64,000 nt of DNA from Candidatus Poribacteria bacterium (GTDB lineage Bacteria; Poribacteria; WGA-4E; WGA-3G), in assembly GCA_022821965.1 (NCBI GenBank), contig JAJECN010000020.1:186001-250000 (forward strand). The letters run 5' to 3'. Position 1 is the first letter of the stretch. Each line of letters opens with the position of its first letter. The translations under genes and the position numbers were made by a program. A model generated the notes under the pieces. That model had not been told where the DNA came from, made no database searches, and worked only from the letters and a program-made list of their open reading frames with translations. Below are positions 8,704 through 16,944 of this stretch, piece by piece.

Positions 8704-9462
8704 TTACGTTGCTGTTAAAGGGTAACCGTTTTCAACAATTGCTTCTTCCAGAAACTCAAATTCGTATTGTGGTAACGATGCGCCCGGATCCAATTCCGCA
8801 ACATCTCTCTTCCAGCGATCCACTGCATCCGGACGAACTATGATCCGTCCCAATGGAATATCCAAAAACGCCTCAAGTCTCTTGAGTGTCGCCTCTTGAT
8901 TCAGTACAAAGTCTTCGAATCGGATCTGAATAACGTTCTTGGGCATCGGTGTCGCTTGCATGAGTTTATACTGATAGATCCAAGAAATCGCCCGTCTTTC
9001 ATAGATATCGTCCGTTTCGGGATACACAACCCCGAAATCCCGAAGGTCGTCCGTTTTGTGGCTACCCCGAATGCCATCCCGCGGGTCACGAATCCAGTGG
9101 ATATACTTTATATCTGGAAACATCCGAATTATCCATGGATAAACAAGCGTGGTTTCGGGTATCTTCCAGCCTTTATGGGGCGACGGATTCTGAAGGACAT
9201 CCTCAAGGTAAGTATTGATAAGTCGTTCAAACTCTGGGTCAATTGGCATGGTAAACAGTGGCTCAAAATCCCATGATAATCCGCCCTGCCATTTGACATA
9301 TTGCGCCATCACTCGGCAGGCATCATACATCGCGTGCGGCGGAATCTTATCACCGGAAGGGTTGAGTTGACTCCCCATGAAAACGCCACTGGCGTATAAC
9401 GTATGAGAGATAGCACGCGTCCCGGAATGACCGCGTCCAATTACTGTGATCAAATTTTCCAT
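8704..9462 (-). CDS. sulfotransferase-like protein
   Basis: A 252-residue protein. The 5'-phosphosulfate-binding loop is VIGRGHSGTRAI (residues 7-18) and the 3'-phosphate motif is WIRDPRDGIRGS (123-134), both typical of PAPS-dependent sulfotransferases. IRFEDFVLNQEATLKRLEAFLDI matches the usual C-terminal block. No signal peptide is seen. It lies directly upstream of the Gfo/Idh/MocA gene, hinting that both act on the same sugar-like compound; that link is inference. Confidence 0.75.
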   Translation of the reverse strand: MENLITVIGRGHSGTRAISHTLYASGVFMGSQLNPSGDKIPPHAMYDACRVMAQYVKWQGGLSWDFEPLFTMPIDPEFERLINTYLEDVLQNPSPHKGWKIPETTLVYPWIIRMFPDIKYIHWIRDPRDGIRGSHKTDDLRDFGVVYPETDDIYERRAISWIYQYKLMQATPMPKNVIQIRFEDFVLNQEATLKRLEAFLDIPLGRIIVRPDAVDRWKRDVAELDPGASLPQYEFEFLEEAIVENGYPLTAT

Positions 9463-9584
9463 AGTAGATAACGTTAAAAGGGGTCTAATTTAACCAAAGA
9501 CCTCTTACCGACTACCGATAGTTGATAGCCATTTCATAGAAATCGCTTGCTTATTTCGCAAGATTAAAAGATAATACATTATGA

Positions 9585-9903
9585 CAATACCTTCGCCAAT
9601 TATCTAAGTTTAACTTGAATGCGGTCATAGTGAATAAAACCCATTGCGCTGAGAAGTCCAGTGCCTTAAAAAATAAAAATACCTTCAGGTTTTTGCGAAA
9701 GTCATTTTTAATCGTGTAAAGATGAAACCTCACGCCAGTTGACTTTGTGGATAGGCACAGGAAACCAACGGTTTCATATCCTACAAGGCACAGGCTAAAG
9801 GTTTCCTATACTACAAGGCGAATCAGAATCTAAGCGTTCCTACTACATAGGTAGCAACTTAGGTTGACTGATGAAAAATCGACCATTTTTGGCGAAGGTA
9901 TTG
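9585..9903. mobile_element. 319-bp element with perfect 15-bp terminal inverted repeats
   Basis: CAATACCTTCGCCAA at 9585-9599 is the exact reverse complement of TTGGCGAAGGTATTG at 9889-9903. The interior has no convincing gene, but the minus frame at 9551-9733 encodes LDFSAQWVLFTMTAFKLNL, loosely like the C-terminal end of some DDE transposases. Two imperfect direct repeats around TCCTACAAGGC and ATACTACAAGGC lie near 9760-9820. It is probably a MITE or deleted insertion sequence. No clear target duplication is seen. The rest of the 9463-9972 gap holds an R1-like remnant and nothing else recognised. Confidence 0.5.
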
Positions 9904-9972
9904 ATTGTGAACGTTTTATTTTTTATTCACTTTATCAAAAACCGTTGAATAATACAAGCAAAAAGGAGAAAG

Positions 9973-11145
9973 ATGAGAAATATATTGCTAACTATTGTTG
10001 GGGTGTTTGCACTTATAGGGACATTCACTGGATGTGATAGGATCTCAAAAGTGGTTACCCCCGAAAAAAGTGTTGCTCCAGAGACCATTGATACCGTTAA
10101 AATTGGCTTCCTCGCCTCGGGGAGCCGGGTGACCTATCCAAACGGTGCTAAAATAGCCGTGGCAGAAATTAACGCAACTGGCGGTTTACTCGGTGTGCCT
10201 ATTGAATTGGTAACGGAAGTCGGAATTCCTACCCCCGAAACCGCTGTTGAAGTCGCCTCAAGGATGATCCTTGAGGATGGTGTTATCGCGCTTGTGGGCC
10301 CTAACCGCTCCGCCCATGCTATTCCGATAGGAGCACTCGCAACAGAACACAGTTTACCCATGATTACCACAACGGCAACGAATCCGACACTGACGGACTC
10401 AAGCAATTTTGTTTTCATGGCAGCCTTCACAGATGCGTATCAAGGGGCAGTCATGGCAAAGTTTGCCGGGACGGAACTTGGACTGACTTCTGTCGCGCTC
10501 CTCACGCAAAGTGGTGAAATCTATTCCGAGGGTATCTCCGAATTCTTTGTTACCAATTTTACCGCTGCTGGTGGCACAATTGCTGCCAGAGAATTCTATG
10601 AAATTGTGGACACAGATTTCACTGAACAGTTGAACAGCATCGCAGCAGCGACCCCCGAAGCACTTTTCATCGCCGGATGGGTACAACAGGTCGGACCTAT
10701 AACACAACAGGTGAGAGCTCTTCCGCTCGTGAATGCTGCCGGTGAACCGACGATCCTTCTGGGTACAGATACGTGGGATAATCCGATTTTGCTTGATAAT
10801 GAAGATGCTGAAATTGAAGGCAGTTTTTTCAGTGGACATTTTTCCGCTGCAACTGATAAACCGAATGGCAAAGCATTTGTAGAAGCCTACCAAGCCGCGT
10901 ACGGGGAATTACCGCTCGGAGGGCACGCTGTTAGTTACGATGCGACAAAAGTAGTACTAACAGCGATTGAAAGAGTTGGAAGTTTTGATGGCGAGGCGAT
11001 CCGGGACCAGCTGGCAGCAACGAAAGACTACATCGGTGCAACGACCATTGCCAATTATGACGAAAACCGGCACCCAACAAAAAGTGCGGTCATTTTCACC
11101 ATCACAAACGGCGAAAAGCAGTTTTATAAGCAAATTGATCCTTAA
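9973..11145 (+). CDS. branched-chain amino-acid/amide ABC transporter substrate-binding lipoprotein
   Basis: A 390-residue periplasmic binding protein of the Leu/Ile/Val (Peripla_BP_6) type. The lipobox IGTFTGC puts the lipidated Cys at 21. VKIGFLASG, YPNGAKIAVAEINATGGLLG, LVGPNRSAHAIP and a late GGHAVSYDATKVV match the family. AAAAAGGAGAAAG gives a strong ribosome binding site. No permease or ATPase gene is present in the window. The next gene is a damaged tandem copy. Ligand unknown. Confidence 0.87.
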   Translation: MRNILLTIVGVFALIGTFTGCDRISKVVTPEKSVAPETIDTVKIGFLASGSRVTYPNGAKIAVAEINATGGLLGVPIELVTEVGIPTPETAVEVASRMILEDGVIALVGPNRSAHAIPIGALATEHSLPMITTTATNPTLTDSSNFVFMAAFTDAYQGAVMAKFAGTELGLTSVALLTQSGEIYSEGISEFFVTNFTAAGGTIAAREFYEIVDTDFTEQLNSIAAATPEALFIAGWVQQVGPITQQVRALPLVNAAGEPTILLGTDTWDNPILLDNEDAEIEGSFFSGHFSAATDKPNGKAFVEAYQAAYGELPLGGHAVSYDATKVVLTAIERVGSFDGEAIRDQLAATKDYIGATTIANYDENRHPTKSAVIFTITNGEKQFYKQIDP

Positions 11146-11184
11146 AGTTCTATGAGGAAACAGTTTTATAAGGAATTCACCCTA

Positions 11185-12341
11185 ATGTACAAATTTTTAA
11201 TCTTAGTCAGTTTAAGCGTATTGCTATTGATATACGTAGGATGTGACAACATCCAAAAGGTTGTCACATCCGAACAAGAACCAACTGTTAAAATCGGTTT
11301 CGTCGTGGCTGGTGAACGCGTTACCTATCCAAACGGCGCAGAGATGGCCGTCACAGAGATTAACCAGCGCGGCGGACTTCTTGGGATGCCTGTTGAATTG
11401 ATTGGACATATTAATAAAGAAGCAATGCCGGAAGTTTCTGTCCAGATCGCTGAGAGACTCATCGTTGAAGACGAAATTATCGCGCTCATTGGACCCAACC
11501 GCTCTTCCCACGCCGTTGAGGTTGGTCCAGTCGCACAGCGTTACGGAATCCCCATGGTTACCACAACCGCAACCAACCCGAACGTAACAAACGCCGGTGA
11601 TTTTGTCTTCATGGCATCTTTCACGGATAGCTTCCAAGGTGCTGTTATGGCACAGTTTGCGATAGAAGACCTTGATATTACCACCGCCGCGGTCATCACA
11701 CGAAAGGGCGATCTCTATACAGAAGGCATCGCTGAGTTTTTCGCACTCAATTTCAGCAAACTCGGTGGCGAAATCGTTGCCAACGAATTTTACGAAGGGA
11801 ATCCTTCAGACTTCACAGCGCAACTAACAAGTATCGCAGCCGCAAAGCCTGACGCGCTTTTCACAGCCGGTTTTGTTCAAGACATTGCGTTCATAACGCA
11901 ACAAGCACGAGCGATGTCACTGCAAAACGAAGCGGGCGAACCCACGATTTTCCTTGGAGCAGATTCATGGGATAGCACACTTCTTTTCGATAACGAAGAT
12001 GCCGAAGTAGAAGGTAGTTTTTTCAGCGGACACTTCTCACCGGACACAAATGAACCCACAGCACGCGCGTTTGTTGATGCTTATGAATCCATCTATGAAT
12101 CTACACCGACGGGTGGTGTCGCTGTTAGTTACGATGCAGTCAAATTGCTTTTTGAAGCAGTCGAGCGGCAGGCAGTCTCAACCCTGATGAAATCCGTGAG
12201 CAACTCGCCGCCACGGAAAACTACATCGGCGCAACGACCATCGCCAGTTACAACGAAAACCGCCACCCAACCAAAAGCGCAGTAATTTTCACCATCAAAA
12301 ACGGCGAAAAGCAGTTCCATAAACAGATTGCTCCGTTTTAG
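11185..12341 (+). pseudogene. tandem substrate-binding lipoprotein copy with a late frameshift
   Basis: This paralogue of the gene at 9973 has a signal sequence, lipobox (LLIYVGC, Cys20) and intact domain to about 12165. There one base appears lost in GAGCGGCAGGC. The original frame then reads junk and stops at 12285. The adjacent frame continues perfectly as DEIREQLAATENYIGATTIA... to GEKQFHKQIAPF and stops at 12341. The lost part is the last ~60 residues. ATG 11185 (AAGGA upstream) is preferred to ATG 11152, whose MRKQFYKEF reading only echoes the previous gene's 3' end. A sequencing error remains possible. Confidence 0.75.
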
Positions 12342-12357
12342 TTTTTTCTACTCTGCT

Positions 12358-12379
12358 GGCGAGGTTTCCTAACCTCGCC
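12358..12379. repeat. R3 palindromic repeat (GGCGAGGTT..AACCTCGCC)
   Basis: A perfect 9-bp stem with a TCCT loop, 16 bp past the restored stop of the lipoprotein gene. It could also act as a terminator (TTAATTTCC follows). Other copies: 24780, 27845, 35532 and 61628. Confidence 0.65.
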
Positions 12380-12523
12380 TTAATTTCCCTCTCGCTCCCA
12401 ACCTCATCGGTAATCCACCAACACCCCATTGCATTTTTTTGAAAGAGACTATCGGACAACCGCAACAAACGGATAGAACACATCAGCATTTCTACAAACA
12501 CGAAAGAGGAGATAGATGTCACT

Positions 12524-14527
12524 ATGAAGATGTCCCTTTTCTTGATACGGGTGTTACTAATACTTCCAATCTGCAGTCTCCCAACCGTCGCGCAAGACTA
12601 CACACAATTCAGTTTACCTAAAGGTGCAATCACACGGCTTGGTAAGGGAACTCTCGGTGAAGTCCAATTTTCCCCAGATGGCAGTCGGCTTGCGGTTTCC
12701 ACTTCCGTTGGGATTTGGTTCTATGATCCAGACACCGGCAAAGCACTCGATCTCCTACCACAGACCAACTGTGCTTCTACCTTTGCGTTCACATATTCAC
12801 CCGATGGCACTATAATCGCCAGAGCGGTTGATAACAGCAGGGTGCAATTATGGGACGTTCCCACAAAACGACGCATAGTCACACTCACAAAGTATGGACG
12901 CAGGATTACTTCTATCGCCTATTCGCCGGACGGTACCACAATTGTTAGTGGAAATTCGGACGGTGGAATACGCGTGTGGAACGTTAATACAAGGCAACGC
13001 ATGGGTACGCTCAGAACGGGTTCAGGAGGCGTTACTTCAGTTGCCTACTCACCCGATGGCACTATAATCGCTGCCGGTAAAGGTTGGAATTTCAGGACGA
13101 TGCGATCAACCAACAGAGGTGAAAAGGATGACACCGTCCGATTATGGGATGCAGAGACAGGAAAACACAAAGCAACCCTCACCGGACATACAGACAGCAT
13201 CTATTCTGTTTCATTTTCGCCGGATAACACTATGATCGCCAGTGCCAGTTCAGACAACACCGTCCGGTTATGGAACGTAAATACTGGTGAAACCAAAGTA
13301 ACGCTTATAGGTCACACAGACAGTGTCAACTCCGTCGCGTATGCTCCGGATGGAAAAACTATTGCTACTGCCAGTTCAGACGAAACTGTTCGACTGTGGA
13401 ATGCTACCACAGGAAAACACAAAGCAACCCTCACTGGACATAAAGACAGTGTTACCTGGGTCACATATTCTCCCCATGGAAACATGATCGCTACCGCAAG
13501 CGGCGGCCGGTACAGCGATGATAACACAGTTCGGTTGTGGAACGCAGAAACAGGCGAAACGCAAGCCATACTCACAGGACATCACCGCATCAATGCTATT
13601 GTGTACGCGTCCGATGGAGAGACACTCACCTATCAACAGACGAACGGGGTTTGGTCTTGGGACGCAAAGACAAGCAAACATAAAGCGACACGCATACATA
13701 AGGTTAAAGACACTCCCACCGAATATTCTCGCGCCGGAGGGGTCTCGGCATATTCCCCCGATGGAAATACGGTCGCTACAGTTGGGTCACTCCACACTGT
13801 TCAGTTGTCGGACGTACGGACGGGAAAACGGAAAGCAACACTCAAACACACCAACTATTTTGACTGGATCTATATGATAATAACAGACCGTGAGTATGGT
13901 ATAGAAGCCATGGCGTTTTCACCCGACGGGAAGACTATCGTTACAGGCGGTGGGTATTATACCAATGACGAAGGAATGGTGTATTTATGGCATACGCGGA
14001 CGCGGAAACGTAAAACTATCTACAAAGGACACGGATACGTCTCGTCCGTGGCGTTCTCTCCAGATGGTGAAACAATTGCTGCTGGTAACTGGGAAAATGA
14101 AGTCCGACTGTGGCATGCTGGAACCGGTGAGGAGTTTCAAACGATACACACCAGACATGAAGGAGGCGTTCTGTCGCTAATGTATTCACCCGATGGCACT
14201 ACCATTGCTACCGGTGGCGGGTATGATGACAACACAGTCCATCTGTTAGATGCGAACACAGGCACTCTAAAAACTACACTCAAAGGACATATAGGCAGTG
14301 TAACCTCCATTGTGTATTCACCCGATGGAGACATGATCGCTACCGGAGGCAGAGATGGCACGGTGCGGTTGTGGGAAACTGACATAGGAAAACATACAGC
14401 CACTTTCACTGGACATACAGAAGTCACTGCCGTCGTATATTCTCCTGACGGACGCACGCTTGCCAGTAGAAATACGGATGGCACGGTTCTGTTATGGGAG
14501 GTTACACCAACTCTAAGAACGGAATAG
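12524..14527 (+). CDS. exported WD40 beta-propeller protein
   Basis: A 667-residue protein with a signal peptide ending near SLPTVAQ (residue 23). About a dozen WD40 repeats fill the rest, each with a VAYSPDGTIIA-type strand and a VRLWNVNTG-type strand, enough for two seven-blade propellers. No enzymatic domain or C-terminal sorting tail is present. A ribosome binding site AGAGGAG lies near 12505, followed by a three-codon ATG-TCA-CTA-TGA frame whose stop overlaps the ATG at 12524; this may couple translation. Probably a periplasmic or surface scaffold; partner unknown. Confidence 0.83.
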   Translation: MKMSLFLIRVLLILPICSLPTVAQDYTQFSLPKGAITRLGKGTLGEVQFSPDGSRLAVSTSVGIWFYDPDTGKALDLLPQTNCASTFAFTYSPDGTIIARAVDNSRVQLWDVPTKRRIVTLTKYGRRITSIAYSPDGTTIVSGNSDGGIRVWNVNTRQRMGTLRTGSGGVTSVAYSPDGTIIAAGKGWNFRTMRSTNRGEKDDTVRLWDAETGKHKATLTGHTDSIYSVSFSPDNTMIASASSDNTVRLWNVNTGETKVTLIGHTDSVNSVAYAPDGKTIATASSDETVRLWNATTGKHKATLTGHKDSVTWVTYSPHGNMIATASGGRYSDDNTVRLWNAETGETQAILTGHHRINAIVYASDGETLTYQQTNGVWSWDAKTSKHKATRIHKVKDTPTEYSRAGGVSAYSPDGNTVATVGSLHTVQLSDVRTGKRKATLKHTNYFDWIYMIITDREYGIEAMAFSPDGKTIVTGGGYYTNDEGMVYLWHTRTRKRKTIYKGHGYVSSVAFSPDGETIAAGNWENEVRLWHAGTGEEFQTIHTRHEGGVLSLMYSPDGTTIATGGGYDDNTVHLLDANTGTLKTTLKGHIGSVTSIVYSPDGDMIATGGRDGTVRLWETDIGKHTATFTGHTEVTAVVYSPDGRTLASRNTDGTVLLWEVTPTLRTE

Positions 14528-14642
14528 TTCCCCTCTCAAAGCAAGCACCTTTACTTGATCCTTCCCATCCACACGGGACACCGGATTGTCTGTCGTTTCC
14601 CTCCCCAGGAATTGTAGTCTGTTTCCTTTTTTCAGAAAAAAC

Positions 14643-14671
14643 GTGACATCCCACAATTTTTGTGCTATATT
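14643..14671 (+). promoter_or_regulatory. extended -10 promoter upstream of Ldh pair B
   Basis: GTGACA (14643-14648) and TATATT (14666-14671) with 17-bp spacing, and TG one base before the -10. The TGTGCTATAT core recurs near 22824 and 55977. Confidence 0.55.
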
Positions 14672-14768
14672 TATCACAGGCACCCTTGTAAATACGATCT
14701 TGTTGGACAAGGTCCAACGAATCCATTTATGACACGTAAACCTGTTCCCAACTAAGAAAGGAAAAGAC

Positions 14769-15773
14769 ATGAACAGACCGCCAGAAGATTTCGTCCACGT
14801 AGACGAAGAACGGCTTCTTAACTTCAGTACTGCTTGCTTTGAGAAAGCTGGCATTACACATGAACACGCCGCACTCATCAGTCGTCTGCTTGTTAATTCT
14901 GACCTAAGGGGGGTTCGCAGCCACGGTACTGCAACCGTTAACGGCTATTGTGGCGGCTTTGAAAACGGAAGTTTCAACCCCAATCCAGATATCCGAATCA
15001 TTCATGAGACACCGACTGCTGTTGTGCTTGATGGAAACGGGACACTCGGCTATCTCCCGATGGTTCGTGCCACGGAACACGCCATCGCTAAAGCGAAAGA
15101 GGTCGGCATCGGAATGGGACTTGTTCGCTATATCGGACACTACGGATCCGCCGGACACTACGCACGCTTATGCAACGAAGCCGGTTGTATCGGTTTTTCA
15201 GTACAGGGGTATCAAAACCAGGGCAACGCTGGCAACCAAGACCCTAAACCGCAGCTCGGCTACTACGGCAACCCGCCCATCTGTTTTGCGATCCCTTCTG
15301 GTGAGGAGCCACCAGTTGTGCTTGACGCAGCAACCTGTATTATGGCAGACTATCAGCGCGGTCCCGATTTCGATGCTCTCCTTTCAGTTATACCTGCAGC
15401 TTTCTTCAAAAGTATCGGCTATACTGCCGTGGCAAGTCTGCTCGGTGGTGCCCTGACTGGCTTCACCGAACCACCACCCGAAGACACCGCAAAATGGAGC
15501 GGCGGACGTATGGGAGGAATGGTACTCGCTATAGATATTGAATCCGTCGTCCCAACCGCTGTTTTCAACGCAGAGGTCGATCGCATGGTCCATGATGTCC
15601 GTGAAACTTACGAACCGTTACCGGGAACCGATAGGGCGTTGCTACCCGGAGCGATTGAAACGGAACGCACAGAACAACACCGTCGTGAAGGCATCCGTTA
15701 CGGTGAGAGGGAACAGGAATCCGCACGCGGGGTTAGTGAACGCTTAGGTGTGCCGCTCCCTTGGGACGAATAG
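14769..15773 (+). CDS. Ldh family oxidoreductase, copy B1
   Basis: A 334-residue Ldh/malate-lactate type dehydrogenase. LRGVRSHGT near residue 42 carries the conserved catalytic His, and VVLDGNGTLGYLPMV and YIGHYGSAGHYA follow. Compared with pair A (783, 1950), the stretch after VVLDAATCIMADYQRG is about 20-30 residues shorter and lacks the LPEG...D-x-x-G-x-P loop, although FFKSIGYTA keeps a lysine at the HKGYAL position. AAAGGAAAAG precedes the ATG. It forms a tandem pair with the next gene; substrate unknown. Confidence 0.85.
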   Translation: MNRPPEDFVHVDEERLLNFSTACFEKAGITHEHAALISRLLVNSDLRGVRSHGTATVNGYCGGFENGSFNPNPDIRIIHETPTAVVLDGNGTLGYLPMVRATEHAIAKAKEVGIGMGLVRYIGHYGSAGHYARLCNEAGCIGFSVQGYQNQGNAGNQDPKPQLGYYGNPPICFAIPSGEEPPVVLDAATCIMADYQRGPDFDALLSVIPAAFFKSIGYTAVASLLGGALTGFTEPPPEDTAKWSGGRMGGMVLAIDIESVVPTAVFNAEVDRMVHDVRETYEPLPGTDRALLPGAIETERTEQHRREGIRYGEREQESARGVSERLGVPLPWDE

Positions 15774-15800
15774 CCAACACACTCTTAAAGGAATAAAGAG

Positions 15801-16802
15801 ATGAACAGACCACCAGAAGATTTCGTCTTAGTCAATGAGGAACGACTGCTCAACTTCTCTACCACTTGCTTTGAGAAAGCAGGTCTCACAAACGAACACG
15901 CCGCACTCATCAGCCGCTTACTCGTCAATTCTGACTTACGAGGTGTCCGCAGTCACGGCACGCAAACCGTTAACAGGTATTGTAGAGGCTTTGAAAGCGG
16001 AGGTCTCAATCCGCGTCCCAATATCCGCGTCATCCATGAAACACCGACTGCTGTTGTGCTTGACGGAAACGGCACGCTCGGCTATCTCCCGATGGTTCGG
16101 GCAACCGAACACGCCATCGCTAAAGCAAAGGAGGTCGGCATCGGAATGGGGCTGGTGCGTTACATTGGACACTACGGATCCGCAGGGCACTACGCACGTA
16201 TGTGTAACGAAGCCGGATGCATCGGTTTTTCGGTACAGGGATCCCGGAACCACGGTAATGCTGGCAACCAAGATCCTAAACCGCAACTCGGCTACTACGG
16301 CAACCCGCCGATCTGTTTCGCTATCCCCTCTGACGCGGAACCACCGGTCGTACTCGATGCCGCAACCTGTATTATGGCGGATTACCAACGCGGTCCCGAA
16401 TTCGACGCGCTACTGTCAATAATTCCCGCGGCTTTCTTCAAGAGCATCGGGTATACCGCTATAGCACATCTGCTCGGTGGCGGACTCACCGGCTTCACTG
16501 AACCACCACCCGAAGACACCGCAAAATGGAAACCTCCACAGGGGGGTATGGTACTCGCCATAGATATTGAATCCGTAGTGCCACTTGATGTCTTCCACGC
16601 AGAGGTTGATCGGATGGTGCACGATGTTCGCGAAACCTACGAACCGTTGCCGGGAACCGACAAGGCACTGCTACCGGGAGCAATTGAAACGGAACGCACA
16701 GAACAGCATCGCCGGGACGGCATCCGTTACGGGGAGGCGGAACAGGAATCCGCACGCGAAGTCAGTGAACGCTTAGGTGTGCCACTCCCTTGGGATGAAT
16801 AA
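15801..16802 (+). CDS. Ldh family oxidoreductase, copy B2
   Basis: A 333-residue tandem duplicate of the gene at 14769, almost identical over long stretches (MNRPPEDFVLVNEERLLNFS, VVLDGNGTLGYLPMVRATEH). It shares the RGVRSHGT catalytic motif and the same shortened region after MADYQRGPEF. Only 27 bp separate the genes and AAAGGAATAAAG supplies the ribosome binding site, so they are probably one transcript. Differences concentrate around residues 145-150 and the Gly-rich stretch near 250. Confidence 0.85.
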   Translation: MNRPPEDFVLVNEERLLNFSTTCFEKAGLTNEHAALISRLLVNSDLRGVRSHGTQTVNRYCRGFESGGLNPRPNIRVIHETPTAVVLDGNGTLGYLPMVRATEHAIAKAKEVGIGMGLVRYIGHYGSAGHYARMCNEAGCIGFSVQGSRNHGNAGNQDPKPQLGYYGNPPICFAIPSDAEPPVVLDAATCIMADYQRGPEFDALLSIIPAAFFKSIGYTAIAHLLGGGLTGFTEPPPEDTAKWKPPQGGMVLAIDIESVVPLDVFHAEVDRMVHDVRETYEPLPGTDKALLPGAIETERTEQHRRDGIRYGEAEQESAREVSERLGVPLPWDE

Positions 16803-16855
16803 CTTTCCTTTCACACCGCTGTGGAAAAAAATCAAGAAAACAGATGAGATTTTCA

Positions 16856-16884
16856 TTGTCTTTTTTGGCAAAATATTGCATACT
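16856..16884 (+). promoter_or_regulatory. promoter of propeller paralogue 1
   Basis: TTGTCT (16856-16861) and CATACT (16879-16884), spacing 17. The surrounding ACAGATGAGATTTT and GGCAAAATATT are conserved upstream of the paralogue at 19838. Confidence 0.5.
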
Positions 16885-16944
16885 TCCTTACAGTGTTTTT
16901 GAATGTTTTTTATTTTTGAACTTTATACTTGAAAGGTTTTCGTT

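Noticed and set aside
9551-9733. 60-residue minus-strand gene in the 9.5-kb gap
   Set aside because: It crosses the left inverted end of the 319-bp element. It may be a transposase remnant but is too short and weak to call as a gene.
10399-10893. 164-codon minus frame opposite the binding-protein gene
   Set aside because: Antisense shadow of a well-supported lipoprotein gene; composition is not protein-like.
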